From contig CAMDHZ010000003.1 of NCBI GenBank assembly GCA_945898275.1, positions 62,001 through 126,000 on the forward strand: a DNA stretch of 64,000 nucleotides, given 5' to 3'. This document shows, piece after piece, positions 1 to 9,206 of the stretch. The position numbers and the translations under genes are program-made. The stretch comes from Chitinophaga pinensis (lineage in GTDB: Bacteria; Bacteroidota; Bacteroidia; UKL13-3). How positions within the stretch are numbered: position 1 is the first letter of the stretch; every line of letters begins with the position of its first letter. The notes beneath the pieces are model-generated. The model was not told the DNA's origin. It made no database searches and saw only the letters and a program-made list of their open reading frames with translations.

Positions 1-2276
1 GATTCAACAACGGTGACAATTGATTCTTTAAAATTTAAAATATCTCCCTTTTGATGAACATATCCTGTATTCGCGTCAGTTGCCTCAGGGCTTCCTCCTG
101 AATTATAGGTAATCACTGGCGTTCCACAAGCAATTGCCTCAATATTAGTAGTTGGAAAAGTATCCATGTAAGTCGGATTAATAAATACCTTAGCAAACGA
201 ATACCATTTAACTAACTCAGCCAAATTCTTAGTTCTAGGAATTTTAATGACATTTTTTGGGAGTTTAAATTTTGAATCATCTATTAGACCTATTAAAACA
301 ATCTTATAATTTTCAGGTAACAATTCTGAAATTTTAACAATATCATGTATTCCCTTAGCAGTTGTCCAAATATTAGCAACACCTAAAACGACATTGTATC
401 CTTCTAAATTTTGAGAAATTTCAAAATCAACTAATTCATTGGATGAAAGTGGTTTGAATAGACTTAAATCGATTCCATTGTTAATTGTAAGTATGCTATT
501 TTCTTTTAAAAACGACCTATTTAGCTGATTTTGAAGCCAATAAGATGGAGCAACGATAGTCATATTCTTAATTGAATTAAATATTTTTTTCTTATCGTTA
601 TAATTAATGTAAGAATTGTCCATCAAAATACTGCGAGGATATTTTTCCTTTTTGGGGCATGCTTGGCAATGTGTTGTCCATTTTAAACATGAAATATCTT
701 CATAATGCGCACAATGACCTGTAAACGCCCAGCAATCATGCTGAGTCCAAACTACCTTGATATCATTTTTTTTTAAATATGAAAATAATACACCAATATG
801 GATGTAATACCCATGAAGGTTATGCAAATGAACAATCTTAGGTTTAATTTTCTTTATTTTAAAAATAAAGAACTTAGTCGAAATATAAGACCCGAACCCA
901 TGTCTATCAAACAAAATAGATTTAAGACCATGAAGGTATGCATCAAGTAAATTATTCGTTCGAAAAACATTTTTGCTTTTTCTATTAGTATCTCCTCTAC
1001 CAAATGCGATAAAATTCGAATATCCATGTAATGAAGCTAAATCAGCAATGCTTTTTGTTATTTGACCGGTACTTCCACTATTAAAACTTGCATTTATATG
1101 CAATACATTTTCTGACGCTTTTGTCGAATTTTTCTCGAAAACATCTAAGAAATCATAAGCAAATTTTATTATGTTCTCGTTATAGTTAAGATTATAAGCA
1201 TACTTCTCAGCTTGGAAATTTTTCAATTGACTTGCCAACTCAACAAAGTCGTCAGGTTTAAAAAAAGAAATCCCCAAATTTAATTGTTCTCTATGAATGG
1301 AAATGTCAGAAGCAATTACTGGGACGTTAAGAGATTTAGCATCCTCAATTGATGTACTCCACCCCTCAAATTTTGATGGTTGTATCAAAGCTTGAGCATA
1401 CTTAATAAGTGCAAGTTGCTCATTTCTTGGAATTAAACCAGTAATTATCAAATTAGGAAAAAGGTAATTTTCTTTTATAAAAGACTCTAAATATCCAAAA
1501 AAATCATTATTACCATAAACCGAAGTATTTCCAGTAATTATAACGAGTATTTCAGGAAAATCGACCTTCAATTCCTTTAATGCTTTAAGTATAACTAAAT
1601 GATTTTTATGCTTCAAAAATTGATTACATACGATAAAATAAGGCCTATTTATCTCATACTTTTGAAGAATTTCTCTTCCAAATTCCACTGGGTCATTAAT
1701 CGAGGAAAATCTAACCGTATGAATTTTTAAAGATTCTGGAATACTATAATTTTCTACGAAATGCTTTTTTACATCATTGCTAGAAACAATCAGGTTCGAG
1801 GCATTTTTGATTAAAAAACTAATCCTTAATTTCCTAAGAAATAGTCGTTTTTTTTCAAAAAACTCTGGAAAAAAAGCATGTTGTAAATCTGGAATCCATG
1901 CTGCAACTATCAAATTTGAATTTATTTTCTCCTTTATTGGATAATCATTAATTGCGTAAATACCATCCAATTCAAATTTCTTTGAAATAGGCTCATAAAA
2001 CAAATTTTTACCCTTAATAACTGAAAAAAGAAATTTTTTTAATATGTCTTTATGCGAAGAATAATCCAACTTAACTTTACTTAAAAACGGAAAATCTAAG
2101 TCTTTGATAAAACTTTCATATTCTGGAGAAAAAAACAAATAGATTTTAGGCTGCTTATTAATTGGCAAATAAGAGATAGCTTTTATTATACTTATATAAT
2201 AATAAATGCCTCCCATCCACTTCCGTGAGAAATCAAAAATGATTCCTATTTTTAATTTTTTATATTCCGAATCCAA
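1..2276 (-). CDS. Two-domain GT4 glycosyltransferase fusion (3' end cut by window edge)
   Basis: I translated this frame by hand: it is open without a stop from 2276 to the left edge, about 758 residues, so the C-terminus is missing. Residues 1 to about 375 form one GT-B glycosyltransferase of family 4, with a Lys-Ile-Gly-Ile start and a nucleotide-sugar region containing PSKFEGWSTSIEDAKS. From about residue 385 a second GT4 domain starts with VLHINASFNSGSTGQI and contains HDCWAFTGHC, the pattern of WcaC-like transferases, and later EAIACGTPVITYNSGG. There is no ATG before the first beta strand; the best start is the TTG at 2276, overlapping the end of the upstream epimerase gene by 25 bases. 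An internal ATG at residue 23 would remove the first strand. It probably adds two successive sugars to the glycan. The fusion is seen directly; the substrates are unknown. Confidence 0.85.
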   Translation of the reverse strand, partial: MDSEYKKLKIGIIFDFSRKWMGGIYYYISIIKAISYLPINKQPKIYLFFSPEYESFIKDLDFPFLSKVKLDYSSHKDILKKFLFSVIKGKNLFYEPISKKFELDGIYAINDYPIKEKINSNLIVAAWIPDLQHAFFPEFFEKKRLFLRKLRISFLIKNASNLIVSSNDVKKHFVENYSIPESLKIHTVRFSSINDPVEFGREILQKYEINRPYFIVCNQFLKHKNHLVILKALKELKVDFPEILVIITGNTSVYGNNDFFGYLESFIKENYLFPNLIITGLIPRNEQLALIKYAQALIQPSKFEGWSTSIEDAKSLNVPVIASDISIHREQLNLGISFFKPDDFVELASQLKNFQAEKYAYNLNYNENIIKFAYDFLDVFEKNSTKASENVLHINASFNSGSTGQITKSIADLASLHGYSNFIAFGRGDTNRKSKNVFRTNNLLDAYLHGLKSILFDRHGFGSYISTKFFIFKIKKIKPKIVHLHNLHGYYIHIGVLFSYLKKNDIKVVWTQHDCWAFTGHCAHYEDISCLKWTTHCQACPKKEKYPRSILMDNSYINYNDKKKIFNSIKNMTIVAPSYWLQNQLNRSFLKENSILTINNGIDLSLFKPLSSNELVDFEISQNLEGYNVVLGVANIWTTAKGIHDIVKISELLPENYKIVLIGLIDDSKFKLPKNVIKIPRTKNLAELVKWYSFAKVFINPTYMDTFPTTNIEAIACGTPVITYNSGGSPEATDANTGYVHQKGDILNFKESIVTVVE

Positions 2277-3175
2277 TTAATGTAATTTTCAATCCCTGTT
2301 TGCAAAGAAAATGAAGATTTGTATCCAAAACTAATTAATTTAGAAATGTCTGCGCACCAGTTCAGAGGATCCCCTTCCCTAAAATTTCCATTAAAAACAA
2401 TTTCACCATTAAATCCCAAAAAACTTTTGAAAATAGTTGCGGCTTCGACAATTTCAATCTCAACTCCATTGGCAATATTTATTACATCAGCCTTAAAGTT
2501 AGAATTTAATGAGACCAGCTCAATTGCTTTAACCAAATCATTTATATAAATAAAATCACGAGTTTCCTTTCCTGTACCATATAATTCAATCTCTCCTTCT
2601 GCACCTTTCATCCTATGAAACAAATCCCAAAAAAATTGTTTTCTAAGGCCTTCACCAAATGCCGAAAAAATTCTCAATGAGCATGTATTTAGTCTAAAGT
2701 TTACATGAAATTCTCTGCAAATTTCTTCACTCATGTATTTATGTATACCGTATGGACTTATAGGATGAACACTATCTTTTTCAGAAACAGGTAAACTACT
2801 GGGATTTCCATAAACCGCTGCGCTAGACAAATTAATAAAATTACAGCTTGGATTATATAGCCGAATTGAATTTAAAATCTTAAATACATTTAATGAATTT
2901 AATTCAAAATCAAAAAGTGGATTATTTAAAGAGTTTGGTACAGATGCTGCACCTGAGCAATTTATACAAAAATCAAAATCTTGATTTGCAAAAATGAAAT
3001 CATAATTCATTTTTTCAGTATTTAATTCAAAATACTTATTATGGGTTAGGGCTTTATTAAAATTAGCATTAATGTCGGCTCCAGCAACTTCACATCCTGA
3101 TTCATTTAAATAATTGGTTAGATGTAACCCAATAAATCCATTACATCCAATTATTAGGTACTTTTTTCTACTCAT
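2252..3175 (-). CDS. NAD-dependent epimerase/dehydratase (extended SDR)
   Basis: A 307-residue extended short-chain dehydrogenase/reductase. The nucleotide-binding motif GCNGFIG sits at residues 10-16, the serine motif NLSSAAVYG at about 115-123 and the catalytic YxxxK as Y142-K146. The later LRIFSAFGEG stretch is typical of UDP-glucose 4-epimerase-like and 4,6-dehydratase-like enzymes acting on nucleotide sugars in the cytoplasm. It is followed immediately by the double glycosyltransferase, with overlapping ends, so it probably prepares or finishes a sugar donor for that enzyme. The exact reaction (4-epimerase, 4-reductase or dehydratase) cannot be read from sequence alone. The domain call is firm, the substrate open. 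Confidence 0.85.
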   Translation of the reverse strand: MSRKKYLIIGCNGFIGLHLTNYLNESGCEVAGADINANFNKALTHNKYFELNTEKMNYDFIFANQDFDFCINCSGAASVPNSLNNPLFDFELNSLNVFKILNSIRLYNPSCNFINLSSAAVYGNPSSLPVSEKDSVHPISPYGIHKYMSEEICREFHVNFRLNTCSLRIFSAFGEGLRKQFFWDLFHRMKGAEGEIELYGTGKETRDFIYINDLVKAIELVSLNSNFKADVINIANGVEIEIVEAATIFKSFLGFNGEIVFNGNFREGDPLNWCADISKLISFGYKSSFSLQTGIENYINWIRNIKN

Positions 3176-3244
3176 TGCCTGATTTTAAAATTCACTTTAA
3201 AAATGCCAAATTAAATTAAAATTAATAATATTCCTATGATTTAC

Positions 3245-4324
3245 TTATTTCATTAAAAAATCCTCAAATTTTTCACAAATAGAATTAGGTTCAAACTGCT
3301 TAATTTTCAATAGAGATGATTTACTCATTTCAGAAAGGATAATTGGGCTATCTATCATCAATTGTAGCTTTAAAACATATGCTTCCTCATCAAAAAGAGG
3401 TACTAAAAATCCATTCTTACCATCCTCTATCAAATCCGATGGTCCCGCAACGCAATCATATGAAATCACAGGTAGTCCTGCTGACATTGCTTCTCCAAGT
3501 ACATTTGGAAATCCTTCAGAGCTAGATGTAAATGCAAATATTTTACTTCTTAAATAGTATGATTCTACGTCTTTTTGTTTTCCTGCAAATTCAACCCTTT
3601 CTTTTAAGCCTAACTCTGCAGCTAAGGCTTCTAAGTTCACCTGGTTTTGCTGTTTTAAATGGTCATAGCCAACAATTATTAACCTCCAATTTTCTGCTCT
3701 TTTTAATTTTGAGAAAATGCGAATTAAGGCATCGTGGTTTTTCGACTTAATCAATCTACCTACAGATACAATAACATTTTCTCTTGGTAAATCTTTTGCC
3801 AGTATTGACCTAATTGGATTTCCAATTACCTGTATATTAGAATGATCATATTTATTTTGATAAATTTCAAGCGCTTTTATAGTTTGTGCTATAATTCCAT
3901 AGGAGATTGGATACAATTTTTTTCTTAACCATTCCTGAAATGCTCCTAAACTTTTATCTGGTTGAGATCGATCTGATAAAATCACTTCGTGTTTGGTACC
4001 TAAAACAGATAACATAACAAAATTATTCCAAAACTCTCCAAAACTTAAAATCCGATAGGGTTTAAGTCGATGAAAGGTTTTTCTAAGAAAGAATAAAGTT
4101 TTAAGGGTACTCAGAAATCTCTTATTGTTATCAAAAGTAAAATTTGGTTTGACTACACAAATATTGGGATCAATTTTGTAAAAAATTTCCCTATTAATAC
4201 CATATAAGACGAGTGTTACTCTGTAGTGAGATTTTTTGACTAAAAAATTCGCCACCTCTGTCATTACTCTTTCCATTCCACCTGCTTGAAGAGAGGGAAT
4301 TGCTAAAACAATATGCTTTGTCAA
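3245..4324 (-). CDS. GT4 family glycosyltransferase
   Basis: A 359-residue GT-B enzyme. The N-terminus carries the IPSLQAGGMERVM motif (residues 9-21) found in GT4 transferases of capsule and O-antigen loci. The C-terminal nucleotide-sugar domain contains SVGRLIKSKNHD and SSSEGFPNVLGEAMSAGLPV, including the family's EX7E pattern. It should transfer a hexose or N-acetylhexosamine to the growing lipid-linked glycan at the cytoplasmic face of the inner membrane. It starts 5 bases after the ATP-grasp gene and is separated by 69 bases from the next gene, one of the larger gaps in this part. Donor and acceptor are not predictable. Confidence 0.88.
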   Translation of the reverse strand: MTKHIVLAIPSLQAGGMERVMTEVANFLVKKSHYRVTLVLYGINREIFYKIDPNICVVKPNFTFDNNKRFLSTLKTLFFLRKTFHRLKPYRILSFGEFWNNFVMLSVLGTKHEVILSDRSQPDKSLGAFQEWLRKKLYPISYGIIAQTIKALEIYQNKYDHSNIQVIGNPIRSILAKDLPRENVIVSVGRLIKSKNHDALIRIFSKLKRAENWRLIIVGYDHLKQQNQVNLEALAAELGLKERVEFAGKQKDVESYYLRSKIFAFTSSSEGFPNVLGEAMSAGLPVISYDCVAGPSDLIEDGKNGFLVPLFDEEAYVLKLQLMIDSPIILSEMSKSSLLKIKQFEPNSICEKFEDFLMK

Positions 4325-4329
4325 ACGCG

Positions 4330-5274
4330 TTAAACTCTTTTATTTAAAACTATCTTTTCCCCAATTTTATAATCCCATTCAATGGGTCTAATTTGATCGA
4401 AACCACCTCCATGATGGTGAGTAACCTCTCCAAAGTATAGTTTACCATCAACATCATAGAAATCAACTCTAACATAATCATAAAGTGCCGCAATTTTCTC
4501 AGAAAACTCTACCATCTTGTCAAAACTCAAAGGTGGTTGAATTTCTTCACCTCGTATGTATCCTTTTTTAATTTTATCCTTTCCAGCAAAAACGAATGGT
4601 AATGGATTCCAATTTCTATCGTAAATATTACGCTTATTTTTGCCTTCTCTGTCTACTGAAACATAAACAAAATCAACCTTTCCATTGATACAATGAATTT
4701 TGTAATCATTTGGGATTTTACCATTTTTATCAAACAAAAGCTTTTCAACAATAATAGTAGGTTTCATGTTTTTATATTGCCATTCCCTGTCCAAATAATA
4801 GTAATTAAAGGACATCCACCATTTTAAATCTATTTGTAATTTTTTCCAATCAATTTTACTTTTATCCCTTATAATTTGATAATGCCCTGAGTCATGATTG
4901 CATTTTACAATTACTGGATAATCAGGAATATTGTTTGGTTGAATGTCTTTAGGATTGGTAGACATTAATTCCAAAGGTATTAAATAATCTTCTCCAAAAT
5001 GAGCCTTAATATAATTACGTACCTCATATTTGTCCGCCAAAAGAGTGTTAATTGCTCGCCTGTCATTAATTTTGAGCCATTGAATTTTTTCATTTAAAGA
5101 CCGCGGATTATCTAAATTCAATGCATATTCCTGAGCCTTAGGAAACATCATTTCCAAATAAGCCTTATCAGATAATCTTTCATACCTTAACCACCTGTAG
5201 GTTTTATAGGCATATAGTAAAGAATAAAAGAAAAAATTATTTAAGTACTTTAAGTTTTCAATTTTTAATGCCAT
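4330..5274 (-). CDS. TupA-like ATP-grasp ligase (possible glycan amide synthetase)
   Basis: A 314-residue protein resembling the ATPgrasp_TupA family. Visible family features are the early LDNPRSLNEKIQWLK and LLADKYEVRNYI stretches, the PVIVKCNHDSGHYQII nucleotide-binding region and a C-terminal VRVDFYDVDGKLYFGE segment followed by THHHGGGFD. ATP-grasp enzymes activate a carboxylate as an acyl phosphate and couple it to an amine. Its start overlaps the end of the HAD phosphatase gene by 10 bases, and that gene overlaps the aminotransferase gene. In the Campylobacter jejuni capsule locus an ATP-grasp enzyme, a HAD phosphatase and PLP enzymes together attach ethanolamine or serinol to a uronic acid. 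The same role here is an inference. Confidence 0.72.
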   Translation of the reverse strand: MALKIENLKYLNNFFFYSLLYAYKTYRWLRYERLSDKAYLEMMFPKAQEYALNLDNPRSLNEKIQWLKINDRRAINTLLADKYEVRNYIKAHFGEDYLIPLELMSTNPKDIQPNNIPDYPVIVKCNHDSGHYQIIRDKSKIDWKKLQIDLKWWMSFNYYYLDREWQYKNMKPTIIVEKLLFDKNGKIPNDYKIHCINGKVDFVYVSVDREGKNKRNIYDRNWNPLPFVFAGKDKIKKGYIRGEEIQPPLSFDKMVEFSEKIAALYDYVRVDFYDVDGKLYFGEVTHHHGGGFDQIRPIEWDYKIGEKIVLNKRV

Positions 5275-5927
5275 ATAATTTGTTCAAATTTTTTATTTGT
5301 AGCCCAATTTTGTGCTGTTTTGAAAGAAACCACAATTGGATGATTAGAAAAATTTAAAATTGGTAAATCAGTGATACTATCTGTGTAACAAAATATTTCT
5401 TCAAAATTCTTTCCTGTTTCTTTCAAGTATTCATTTATTCTAATTACTTTCTCATCAACCATGCAGTCTGGACCATTAAAATACCCAGTTACCTTTGCAT
5501 CAAGAATCTTAATTTTTGTTCCTATAACTTCGTCAAAGCCCATTATTTCTTTAAAATGATTTAAGTAACATTCATACCCTCCTGAAACTATTATCAGAAA
5601 ATGCCCTTGAGATTTATGCCATTCAATTTTTTCTACAATTTGATTAACTGCGTCAGTTTGAATTTCTTCAGCATATAACTTAGATAGGATTTGGAACTCA
5701 TTAAAATCAATTCCCTTTAATTTAATGAGCTTTGCCCTTTTTCCAAAATTCATTTTAGGAAAAAACTTTCCCATAAATATTGCCAAGAATCTGTTTCCAA
5801 GAAACTTTGAAACAGTTCCCCAGAACCAACTTTTTGTATTTGATTTACAGTATAAAAAATCAACAAATTTATCAGCTGTTTGATATTTGATGATAGTTTC
5901 ACAAAAATCAAAAATTGCTAAATTCAT
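5265..5927 (-). CDS. HAD-family hydrolase, phosphoserine-phosphatase-like, with altered motif I
   Basis: A 220-residue HAD superfamily (class IB-like) protein. Motif I is D7-F-C9-E-T11: the nucleophile Asp is present, but the residue two positions later, normally the general acid/base Asp, is Cys. Motif II serine is S115 in LIIVSGGYE, the motif III lysine is probably K160, and motif IV is D183...D187 in YTDSITDLP. The helical cap lies between motifs I and II. A small phosphorylated metabolite such as an amino-alcohol phosphate would fit the neighbours: the gene overlaps both the aminotransferase gene (4 bases) and the ATP-grasp gene (10 bases). The Cys replacement makes activity less certain, although some HAD branches lack the second Asp and remain active. 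Confidence 0.78.
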   Translation of the reverse strand: MNLAIFDFCETIIKYQTADKFVDFLYCKSNTKSWFWGTVSKFLGNRFLAIFMGKFFPKMNFGKRAKLIKLKGIDFNEFQILSKLYAEEIQTDAVNQIVEKIEWHKSQGHFLIIVSGGYECYLNHFKEIMGFDEVIGTKIKILDAKVTGYFNGPDCMVDEKVIRINEYLKETGKNFEEIFCYTDSITDLPILNFSNHPIVVSFKTAQNWATNKKFEQIIWH

Positions 5928-7024
5928 ATCAATTCCAAATTCAGGACATTTACAACTTTAACCATCTGTTCTTTAGTACCTATTGTGATTCTTAGACAAT
6001 TTAAAAGATGTTTGCTATGGGTTAAATTTCTTACAAAAATATTATTTGCAGACAACCTATTAAAAACCTTCATTTTGACTTCAAAACTTTCAAACTCTAT
6101 TAATAAAAAATTACCGTGACTTTCAAAAACTGTTTTTACAAAAGCTAATTGCCTTAATTCACTTTTAAAATAATCTCTTGCAAGTAAAACTTCTTCCACA
6201 TATTTTTTCATATACTGGGTATCTGAAAGGGCCGCTAAAACTGCAACTTGAGCAAAGGAAGTAAAGTTTTTAGCATTTCTTAATTTAGATACTTGCTGTA
6301 TATTGTTTTCATTGGACAAAAGATATCCAGCGCGAAAATTAGCAAGTGCGAATGCTTTAGAAAATGTTCTAGATACAAATAAATTATCATAATTTAACAC
6401 GTAATGAGCCATTGTGACTTTGCTAAATTCATAATAAGCCTCATCTACTAAAACAACAGTGTCCTTGTATTTATCAAGGATTTGCTTAATAAAAGATACA
6501 CTAAGCAAATTACCCGATGGATTGTTAGGATTACATAAATAAATCATTGATGGAGTTACCTCATCAATCATCTGTATTAACCCCTCTTCATTCAAGGTAA
6601 AATCTTCATTGTATTCGTAAAAATATACCATTCCACCTTGTGATTCACAAGTTAAACGGAAATTATCATAAGTTGGTCCTAATATAAGTATTGGATCACC
6701 TGGAGATACATAGGTGCGAATTAAATATTCGTGTAATGAATCTGAACTTGCAAAATATTGAATGTTTTCTTTTGGTAATTGGCAATAATCTGACAATAAT
6801 TCCATTATCTCTAAATTGTAAGTGCTAGGGTATAAATAAAATATCTCCTCATCATTTACAAGTTCTATCAATGCTTGTTTCACCTTTGGACTTGGGGGCA
6901 CACTTGCCTCGTTCCAATCTAACTTTAAAATCTCTTTTCTTGCTTCTGCATTCACTTCCCAAACCTTATGGGATGCAACTTTATACGGAGAAAGGTTGCG
7001 TAAATATTTATTTATAAATTTCAT
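5924..7024 (-). CDS. HisC/CobD-like PLP-dependent aminotransferase or decarboxylase
   Basis: A 366-residue fold-type I PLP enzyme of the class I/II family, closest in look to histidinol-phosphate aminotransferase and threonine-phosphate decarboxylase. Visible residues are N166 in CNPNNPSG, D194 in VLVDEAYYEF, the Schiff-base lysine K223 in SRTFSKAFALANFRAGY and R231. No histidine-biosynthesis genes are nearby. Instead it overlaps a HAD phosphatase gene and sits one gene away from an ATP-grasp ligase gene. In C. jejuni capsule clusters HisC-like enzymes in this setting make ethanolamine phosphate or serinol phosphate. I infer production of an amino-alcohol phosphate for glycan decoration; a conventional aminotransferase role is the alternative. 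Confidence 0.8.
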   Translation of the reverse strand: MKFINKYLRNLSPYKVASHKVWEVNAEARKEILKLDWNEASVPPSPKVKQALIELVNDEEIFYLYPSTYNLEIMELLSDYCQLPKENIQYFASSDSLHEYLIRTYVSPGDPILILGPTYDNFRLTCESQGGMVYFYEYNEDFTLNEEGLIQMIDEVTPSMIYLCNPNNPSGNLLSVSFIKQILDKYKDTVVLVDEAYYEFSKVTMAHYVLNYDNLFVSRTFSKAFALANFRAGYLLSNENNIQQVSKLRNAKNFTSFAQVAVLAALSDTQYMKKYVEEVLLARDYFKSELRQLAFVKTVFESHGNFLLIEFESFEVKMKVFNRLSANNIFVRNLTHSKHLLNCLRITIGTKEQMVKVVNVLNLELI

Positions 7025-7025
7025 A

Positions 7026-8162
7026 TCAAGCTAATTTTTCTTTGTACTGGTTTCCAAGTTGTTCTGTATTCATAAATTTCACTTCTGGCCATTTTTTGAG
7101 AATCAAGTCCAACAATTCACTAAAATATTCCAAGTTAATATCTCTGTTTTTTTGGTTCAAACTTGAAACAAAATTAAGTCTATGTGTTGAAATTACCGCG
7201 GGTTGTTTAAAAAGGAATGCCACAGCAATATCATTTAAACATCTTTCAATAGCAGTTTTTCCAGTATATTTTGAAAAGCTAGGCTCAAAAGATCCGTTTC
7301 TAACAATGCTAATGATTTTATTATTTTCATAGCATCCGCCCCACCTTTTTGTTTGCTTTCTTTTATTTTCCTTATTGGAAGACAATGGCCCAGATTGAAT
7401 CCTAACACCCTGTAAATACGCTATTTCATTTTCAGCCAGAATCTTATTCCAATTTTGATCCCAAACATAATTATTGGGTATAAATGACTTGGATTTGAAA
7501 CCAAAAATTTCATTAAAAAGAGCTAATCCTTCTTTAATGTTTGATAAAAGATAGGTAGAATCATCTACTAAATCAAATGCGATTTGAACATTTCTTTTTA
7601 TTTTCTCCAAATTAGCAGTATGAATACCAAAGAAATTATTTTCAAAAGCAACCAAAAAAGCTTTGTCGCCATTTTGAAGTAAATCTAACCAAAGAGGAAC
7701 ATTAACATGTTCTCTTCCATGAAATTGAGGATAGAATAACTTTGAGCTTATTCCTTCCTTAACAGTTTTTAATATCTGATTTGAACCAAAATATTCTTGA
7801 TAAGTATCTGGGAAAGGCTTGTAAAAATACTGGGAAAAGTTAGATGCTTTTATTTTATCAAAATCGGGATTTGCCATAACATAATTGGCCGTAATAATTG
7901 GATGATTACCATCTATGTCTTTAAACGCCAATAATGTTTCAAAAAGTTTTTTTACATCGCTTTCATTCTCTAATGTATCAACATTTAAATAGGCCGCTTC
8001 TGAAGTGTACCCTCCATAAAGTTTGACTTGTTCTGCTGCTTTTAAATTTGGGGTTCTAATGCTGCCCCAATCATCAGATTCAAAAACAATAATTTTTTCT
8101 TCAAGCTTTTTGCTTTTGAAACTATTTAAAGCCGAAATACCTATTTTTTTTAAATAATACAT
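7026..8162 (-). CDS. Polysaccharide-deacetylase-like protein (NodB-fold candidate)
   Basis: A 378-residue protein without signal peptide. It shows the ingredients of a NodB-type metal site: paired aspartates in FESDDWGSIR near residue 30, an HxxxH arrangement in FHGREHVN, and a later STHRLNF segment where the family places a catalytic His. These features suggest a carbohydrate esterase 4-like deacetylase or a relative acting on a sugar or lipid-linked intermediate in the cytoplasm. It lies 1 base after the GT2 gene and 1 base before the aminotransferase gene, so it is tightly coupled to the amide-decoration trio and could supply a free amine. The fold assignment is moderate and the substrate unknown. 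Confidence 0.6.
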   Translation of the reverse strand: MYYLKKIGISALNSFKSKKLEEKIIVFESDDWGSIRTPNLKAAEQVKLYGGYTSEAAYLNVDTLENESDVKKLFETLLAFKDIDGNHPIITANYVMANPDFDKIKASNFSQYFYKPFPDTYQEYFGSNQILKTVKEGISSKLFYPQFHGREHVNVPLWLDLLQNGDKAFLVAFENNFFGIHTANLEKIKRNVQIAFDLVDDSTYLLSNIKEGLALFNEIFGFKSKSFIPNNYVWDQNWNKILAENEIAYLQGVRIQSGPLSSNKENKRKQTKRWGGCYENNKIISIVRNGSFEPSFSKYTGKTAIERCLNDIAVAFLFKQPAVISTHRLNFVSSLNQKNRDINLEYFSELLDLILKKWPEVKFMNTEQLGNQYKEKLA

Positions 8163-9199
8163 TAAACTTTCTTTAGCCTAGACAATGCAAACCGAAATCT
8201 TGATTGAAAAAAAAACATTCCGATAAAAAGAAAGACAGAAGTTTTATAGAGCCGTCCCCAAAAATTAAAGGGATACCTAACCCCATTTAAATTAAATGGC
8301 ACCTTCTTAATTGTTGAATCTGAAATGGTAGACTTTATTAAATTCATAGATTTTGAATTCATAGCCGAAATTATTCTCAACGTAATAAATTTTATTAAGG
8401 TTTGATTTAAGTGAATAATTCTGTCCTTTCCAAATATTTTATTAAGTTCAGATGAATTCCTGAATTTATCAATATCTATTATAGCCAAATTAAAACCATT
8501 AATTGACTTATTCGTAACAAACAAATCCGAATTAACAGCAGAACCTTCTCTCATTAATCTAGAACAAAAACAAAGATTAAGTAAAGAATAACTCTCCATT
8601 ACCATAAAAAATTTCGCTAAAAATGCGGCATCTTCAAGATATGGGACTCCCACAGGAAACGGGTTATTTAATTTCTTTAAACATTCACTTCTATAAGCAA
8701 TTCCCCAGCATCTGTTTGTATCTGCAAAAAAATCGTTTTCGCCAATTGTTGCGTAATAAGTTTTTAACTCGAAAAAATTATCATCGCTATAATTTTCATA
8801 ACTTGTTCGATATAAACATTTATTATCCGAGTTAATTTTTTTATACCCTAAAATAATCATATCGGATAAAGTATGATTAATTGCCATAAGCAATTTTTTC
8901 AAGGTATTAGGTTCTATCTTATCATCTGCATCTAAAAAAACAATAAAATCACCTTCACTAATCAATACCCCTTCGTTACGGGCAACCGAAACTCCTTGAT
9001 TAGTTTGAGTTTTTAACTTAATGTTTTTAAGATGTCCCATTAAGTCATTCACAATAGAAAAAGTTTCATCTATTGAGCCGTCGTCAATTATTATTACTTC
9101 TACCTTTCCATCATCCTCTATTTGAGATAATATGGAATTAATACAATCTTTGATGTAAGGCGCAACATTGAAAGCAGGAATGACAAAACTTAGCAACAC
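8162..9199 (-). CDS. GT2 family glycosyltransferase
   Basis: A 345-residue GT-A enzyme. The N-terminus has the family 2 pattern LLSFVIPAFN, followed by IIIDDGSIDET and the metal-binding DAD at residues 90-92 (FLDADDKIEP). The C-terminal end is hydrophobic, rich in Phe and Ile, and could dip into the membrane; GT2 capsule enzymes often have such tails. It starts 7 bases after the flippase stop and its stop touches the deacetylase-like start. A nine-base adenine run lies near its 3' end. The sugar transferred is unknown. Confidence 0.87.
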   Translation of the reverse strand: MLLSFVIPAFNVAPYIKDCINSILSQIEDDGKVEVIIIDDGSIDETFSIVNDLMGHLKNIKLKTQTNQGVSVARNEGVLISEGDFIVFLDADDKIEPNTLKKLLMAINHTLSDMIILGYKKINSDNKCLYRTSYENYSDDNFFELKTYYATIGENDFFADTNRCWGIAYRSECLKKLNNPFPVGVPYLEDAAFLAKFFMVMESYSLLNLCFCSRLMREGSAVNSDLFVTNKSINGFNLAIIDIDKFRNSSELNKIFGKDRIIHLNQTLIKFITLRIISAMNSKSMNLIKSTISDSTIKKVPFNLNGVRYPFNFWGRLYKTSVFLFIGMFFFQSRFRFALSRLKKV

Positions 9200-9206
9200 T
9201 AGATAT

